Part shown: one piece after another, positions 6,285-8,208 of the stretch
Position numbering within the stretch: the first letter of the stretch is position 1
Layout of the letters: each line of letters opens with the position of its first letter
Source of the DNA: Flavobacterium psychrophilum
GTDB lineage: Bacteria; Bacteroidota; Bacteroidia; Flavobacteriales; Flavobacteriaceae
Length of the DNA: 8,208 bases
Assembly (NCBI GenBank): GCA_945878515.1
Contig: CAMCTL010000152.1
Location: 1 to 8,208, forward strand
Direction: 5' to 3'
The notes under the pieces: generated by a model
Databases searched by the model: none
Told to the model about the DNA's origin: nothing
Seen by the model: only the letters and a program-made list of their open reading frames with translations
Program-made: the position numbers and the translations under genes

Positions 6285-7124
6285 TTATTCTTCGGTTGTC
6301 GGAGTTTCAACTTCTACAGCTGGCTCAACTTCTTCAACCGCTGCGGTTGGTTCAGTTACTTCGGCTACAGGAGCAACCACAACTTCTTCAGTTGCTACTT
6401 CGGCATCGTCTTCAGGTTGAATGTCAGCGTCCGTTCCTTTGTTAGAAAGGCCCTCAACAATTGCGGCAGTTACAATTGATAAAATTTTATCAATTGACTT
6501 AGAAGCATCATCATTTGCAGGTATTACATATTCTACTTCTCTTGGATCAGAATTGGTATCTACCATTGCAAAAACTGGAATGTTTAATTTTTGAGCTTCT
6601 TTTATTGCAATATGTTCCGCTTTAATATCAACCACGAACAATGCTGCAGGAAGTCTAGACATATCTGCAATTGAACCTAAGTTTTTCTCTAATTTAGCAC
6701 GAAGACGATCTACTTGCAAACGCTCTTTTTTAGAAAGTGTCATGAATGTTCCATCTTTCTTCATTTTATCAATAGTTGCCATTTTTTTAACAGCTTTACG
6801 GATAGTTACGAAGTTAGTCAACATTCCACCAGGCCATCTTTCAGTAATGTATGGCATGTTACAAGCTGCAGCTTTATCAGCAACAATGTCTTTTGCTTGT
6901 TTTTTGGTAGCTACGAATAATATTTTTCTACCTGATGCTGCAATTTTTTTCAAAGCTTCGTTAGCCTCCTCAATTTTTGCTGCAGTTTTATATAGATTGA
7001 TAATGTGAATTCCATTACGTTCCATATAAATATAAGGAGCCATGTTTGGATCCCATTTTCTAGTCATGTGTCCAAAGTGAACACCTGCTTCTAGTAATTC
7101 TTTTACTTCTACTTTGTTTGACAT
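6285..7124 (-). CDS. rpsB: 30S ribosomal protein S2 (uS2, 279 aa)
   Basis: Ribosomal protein S2 binds the 30S subunit near the junction of head and body and is needed for S1 recruitment in many bacteria. Recognisable blocks, in order, are LLEAGVHFGH (10-19), RKWDPNMAPYI (22-32), ERWPGGMLTNF (95-105) and the C-terminal core NSDPREVEYVIPANDDASKSI (191-211). The body ends near residue 230. It is followed by a tail of about 48 residues made mostly of Glu, Val, Ala, Thr and Pro (231-279), which E. coli S2 (241 aa) lacks and which is common in Bacteroidetes. The ATG at 7122-7124 is directly before VEVKELLEAG and fits the family start. It is preceded by a 227-base leader with hairpins and heptamer repeats, so rpsB may have its own control in addition to read-through from rplM-rpsI. 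In E. coli S2 represses its own rpsB-tsf mRNA; whether that holds here is unknown. Confidence 0.98.
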   Translation of the reverse strand: MSNKVEVKELLEAGVHFGHMTRKWDPNMAPYIYMERNGIHIINLYKTAAKIEEANEALKKIAASGRKILFVATKKQAKDIVADKAAACNMPYITERWPGGMLTNFVTIRKAVKKMATIDKMKKDGTFMTLSKKERLQVDRLRAKLEKNLGSIADMSRLPAALFVVDIKAEHIAIKEAQKLNIPVFAMVDTNSDPREVEYVIPANDDASKSIDKILSIVTAAIVEGLSNKGTDADIQPEDDAEVATEEVVVAPVAEVTEPTAAVEEVEPAVEVETPTTEE

Positions 7125-7168
7125 TTTTTGTTTAGTTTACGTTCTGTTGATTAGCAATGTTTTTTAAA

Positions 7169-7201
7169 GATTTCAGATTTCAGATTTCAGATTTCAGATT
7201 T
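7169..7201. repeat. heptamer tandem repeat GATTTCA, 4 copies plus partial
   Basis: Four exact head-to-tail copies of GATTTCA occupy 7169-7196, followed by GATTT (7197-7201). On the coding (minus) strand of the operon it reads as repeats of TGAAATC. It lies in the leader upstream of rpsB, ending 45 bases before the start codon. Exact tandem copies of this kind can gain or lose units by slippage. Confidence 0.9.
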
Positions 7202-7209
7202 TTTCAAAA

Positions 7210-7244
7210 CTTCTAACTTCTAACCTCTAACTTCTAACTTCTAC
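7210..7244. repeat. heptamer tandem repeat CTTCTAA, 5 copies
   Basis: Five copies of CTTCTAA run from 7210 to 7244. The third has C for T at its second base and the last ends in C instead of A. On the operon's sense strand the unit is TTAGAAG. It is only 8 bases from the GATTTCA array, has the same 7-bp period, and uses a different word. Confidence 0.9.
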
Positions 7245-7250
7245 AACCCA

Positions 7251-7283
7251 TTTAGATGCTAAACTAATTCCTACCTCAGTAGG
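7251..7283 (-). promoter_or_regulatory. two small hairpins in the rpsB leader
   Basis: Two perfect short stems lie side by side: TTTAG-ATG-CTAAA (7251-7263) and CCTAC-CTCA-GTAGG (7270-7283). Both would form in the minus-strand mRNA between rpsI and rpsB, just before the heptamer arrays. Neither has a following T-run, so neither is a terminator. They could belong to an S2-responsive leader, but that is inference. Confidence 0.35.
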
Positions 7284-7320
7284 CAACAACAACATTGTTT
7301 TTAAATATAATCATCAATAA

Positions 7321-7343
7321 GTCTTGCACGAATTGCACAAGAC
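7321..7343 (-). promoter_or_regulatory. stem-loop just after rpsI
   Basis: GTCTTG (7321-7326) pairs with CAAGAC (7338-7343), with one further C-G pair inside the 11-nt loop. It begins 8 bases past the rpsI stop codon. On the minus strand no strong U-tract follows, only TTATTGATGATTATATTT. It may be an mRNA 3'-end or processing hairpin or a weak terminator. A weak promoter-like TATATTTA lies at 7302-7309 on the minus strand, but without a -33 element. Confidence 0.35.
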
Positions 7344-7351
7344 AGGCAATA

Positions 7352-7738
7352 TTAACGTTTAGAGAATTGGAATCTCTTACGAGCTTTTTTCTGACCGAAT
7401 TTTTTACGTTCAACCATTCTTGGGTCTCTTGTTAATAAACCTTCTGGTTTTAAAATCGCTCTGTTTCCTTCGCCAACTTCACACATTACTCTTGCTAAAG
7501 CCATTCTTACCGCTTCTGCTTGACCAGTTGAACCACCTCCGTAAACGTTTACTTTTACATCAAAATTGTTTACGTTTTCTGTCATAGACATAGGTTGTAA
7601 AACTTTGTATTGTAAAGTTGCAGTTGGGAAATAAGTTGCAAATGGTTTTTTGTTTACCGTAATTGTTCCTGTTCCTTCAGAAACGTAAACACGTGCGACA
7701 GCACATTTTCTTCTACCGATTTTGTGAATTACTCCCAT
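7352..7738 (-). CDS. rpsI: 30S ribosomal protein S9 (uS9, 128 aa)
   Basis: Ribosomal protein S9 sits in the 30S head, and its basic C-terminal tail reaches the P-site tRNA. The family signature GGGSTGQAEAVRMALARVM is at residues 67-85. The N-terminal HKIGRRKCAVARVYVSEGTG (5-24) and the block LKPEGLLTRDPRMVERKK (96-113) are also typical. The tail ends in KARKRFQFSKR with the expected terminal Lys-Arg. At 128 residues it is close to the E. coli length of 130. The ATG at 7736-7738 shares its A with the TAA stop of rplM (TAATG), so S9 and L13 are probably translationally coupled, as is usual for this conserved pair. No irregularity is seen in the gene. Confidence 0.98.
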   Translation of the reverse strand: MGVIHKIGRRKCAVARVYVSEGTGTITVNKKPFATYFPTATLQYKVLQPMSMTENVNNFDVKVNVYGGGSTGQAEAVRMALARVMCEVGEGNRAILKPEGLLTRDPRMVERKKFGQKKARKRFQFSKR

Positions 7739-8193
7739 TACTTAAGATCGTTTAGGTTAACAGTTCTAGGTTTCTGAGCGCCTTGTTTGTGCTCTGATCC
7801 TACAACAACATTTAAATTTCTGAAAAGTTCTGCTCCTAATTTATTTTTAGGCAACATCCCTTTTACTGCTTTTTCCACTAATAATGCAGGGTTTTTTGCC
7901 TGTAATACTTTAGCAGTTAAAGTTCTTTGTCCTCCAGGATAACCAGTGTGACGAACGTACGTTTTTTCGTCCATCTTGTTACCTGTAAGGTTGATTTTTT
8001 CTGAGTTGATAACAATTACGTTATCTCCACAGTCCACGTGTGGGGTATAACTTGGCTTATACTTACCTCTAAGAATCATAGCGACCTTAGTTGCAAGACG
8101 ACCTAAGTTATGACCGTCAGCGTCTACCACAATCCATTCTTTGGATACGGTTGCTTTGCTTGTCGATACTGTTTTGTAGCTTAATGCGTTCAC
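7738..8193 (-). CDS. rplM: 50S ribosomal protein L13 (uL13, 151 aa), GTG start
   Basis: Ribosomal protein L13 is an early-assembly 50S protein that binds 23S rRNA. Characteristic blocks are KEWIVVDADGHNLGRLAT (18-35), YTPHVDCGDNVIVIN (49-63), the RHTGYPGGQ loop (81-89) and KGMLPKNKLGAELFRNLNV (111-129), followed by GSEHKQGAQKP (132-142). Length is near the family norm (E. coli 142). The start is the GTG at 8191-8193. An in-frame TAA at 8200-8202 excludes an upstream ATG, and the next Met is residue 38, inside the conserved domain. GTG is therefore well supported, short of an ATT start one codon upstream. It heads the visible operon rplM-rpsI-rpsB-tsf; any promoter lies beyond the right edge, since only 15 A/T-rich bases remain. 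The stop overlaps the rpsI start by one base. Confidence 0.98.
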   Translation of the reverse strand: MNALSYKTVSTSKATVSKEWIVVDADGHNLGRLATKVAMILRGKYKPSYTPHVDCGDNVIVINSEKINLTGNKMDEKTYVRHTGYPGGQRTLTAKVLQAKNPALLVEKAVKGMLPKNKLGAELFRNLNVVVGSEHKQGAQKPRTVNLNDLK

Positions 8194-8208
8194 AATAATT
8201 TATTTTAA

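Noticed and set aside
5457..7008. Plus-strand open frames antisense to tsf and rpsB
   Set aside because: Both ribosomal-operon genes are unmistakable on the minus strand. The plus-strand frames have no family features or sensible context.
7169..7244. Repeat arrays considered as a CRISPR or phage attachment site
   Set aside because: Units are only 7 bp with no spacers, and no cas genes or integrase are present.
7302..7309. Promoter-like TATATTTA upstream of rpsB on the minus strand
   Set aside because: It misses the final G of TAnnTTTG and has no -33 TTTG. In A/T-rich DNA such matches are frequent, so it is not listed as a separate promoter.

Overview
The window looks like chromosomal DNA from a member of the Flavobacteriaceae, probably Flavobacterium or a close relative. 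The evidence is low G+C, A/T-rich gene starts without clear Shine-Dalgarno sequences, a TonB-dependent receptor with an N-terminal DEVVVTG box, an EF-Ts of 320 residues, and an acidic tail on ribosomal protein S2. The genus is inferred from sequence character; no database was consulted.

Left half (1-5101): a carbohydrate uptake locus. On the minus strand, in transcription order, lie a TonB-dependent outer-membrane receptor (1366-3816), a stem-loop that looks like an intrinsic terminator (1302-1336), a small exported glutaredoxin-like protein (900-1259), and, three bases after its stop codon, an inner-membrane sugar:cation symporter of the MFS GPH/SLC45 type (1-896), cut off by the window edge. 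Diverging on the plus strand is a LacI-family regulator (4073-5101). The 256-base divergent region carries two copies of the palindrome CGAAAACGTTTTCG with centres exactly 21 bp apart. These are very likely the regulator's own operators. Receptor, transporter and LacI regulator together resemble the SusD-less sucrose and maltose uptake loci known from Xanthomonas (sux) and Caulobacter (malA/malY/malI). The substrate is probably an alpha-glucoside disaccharide or short oligosaccharide, but the hydrolase or phosphorylase that would settle it is not in view.

A perfect 16-bp stem-loop (5130-5165) separates lacI from the convergent right-hand operon.

Right half (5189-8193): a translation operon on the minus strand, in the order rplM (L13), rpsI (S9), rpsB (S2), tsf (EF-Ts). 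rplM starts with GTG and its stop overlaps the rpsI start (TAATG). The rpsI-rpsB gap (227 bases) holds small hairpins and two adjacent arrays of different 7-bp repeats. The rpsB-tsf gap (133 bases) holds a degenerate direct repeat of about 25 nt with a distant inverted copy. No gene-free stretch exceeds 300 bases. I see no tRNA, rRNA, CRISPR or insertion sequence.

The points most worth a second look are the twin operators, the exported glutaredoxin-like gene inside a sugar locus, the EF-hand-like loop in the receptor, the structured lacI leader with short ORFs, and the heptamer repeats inside an essential operon. I do not see a clearly new multi-gene system.
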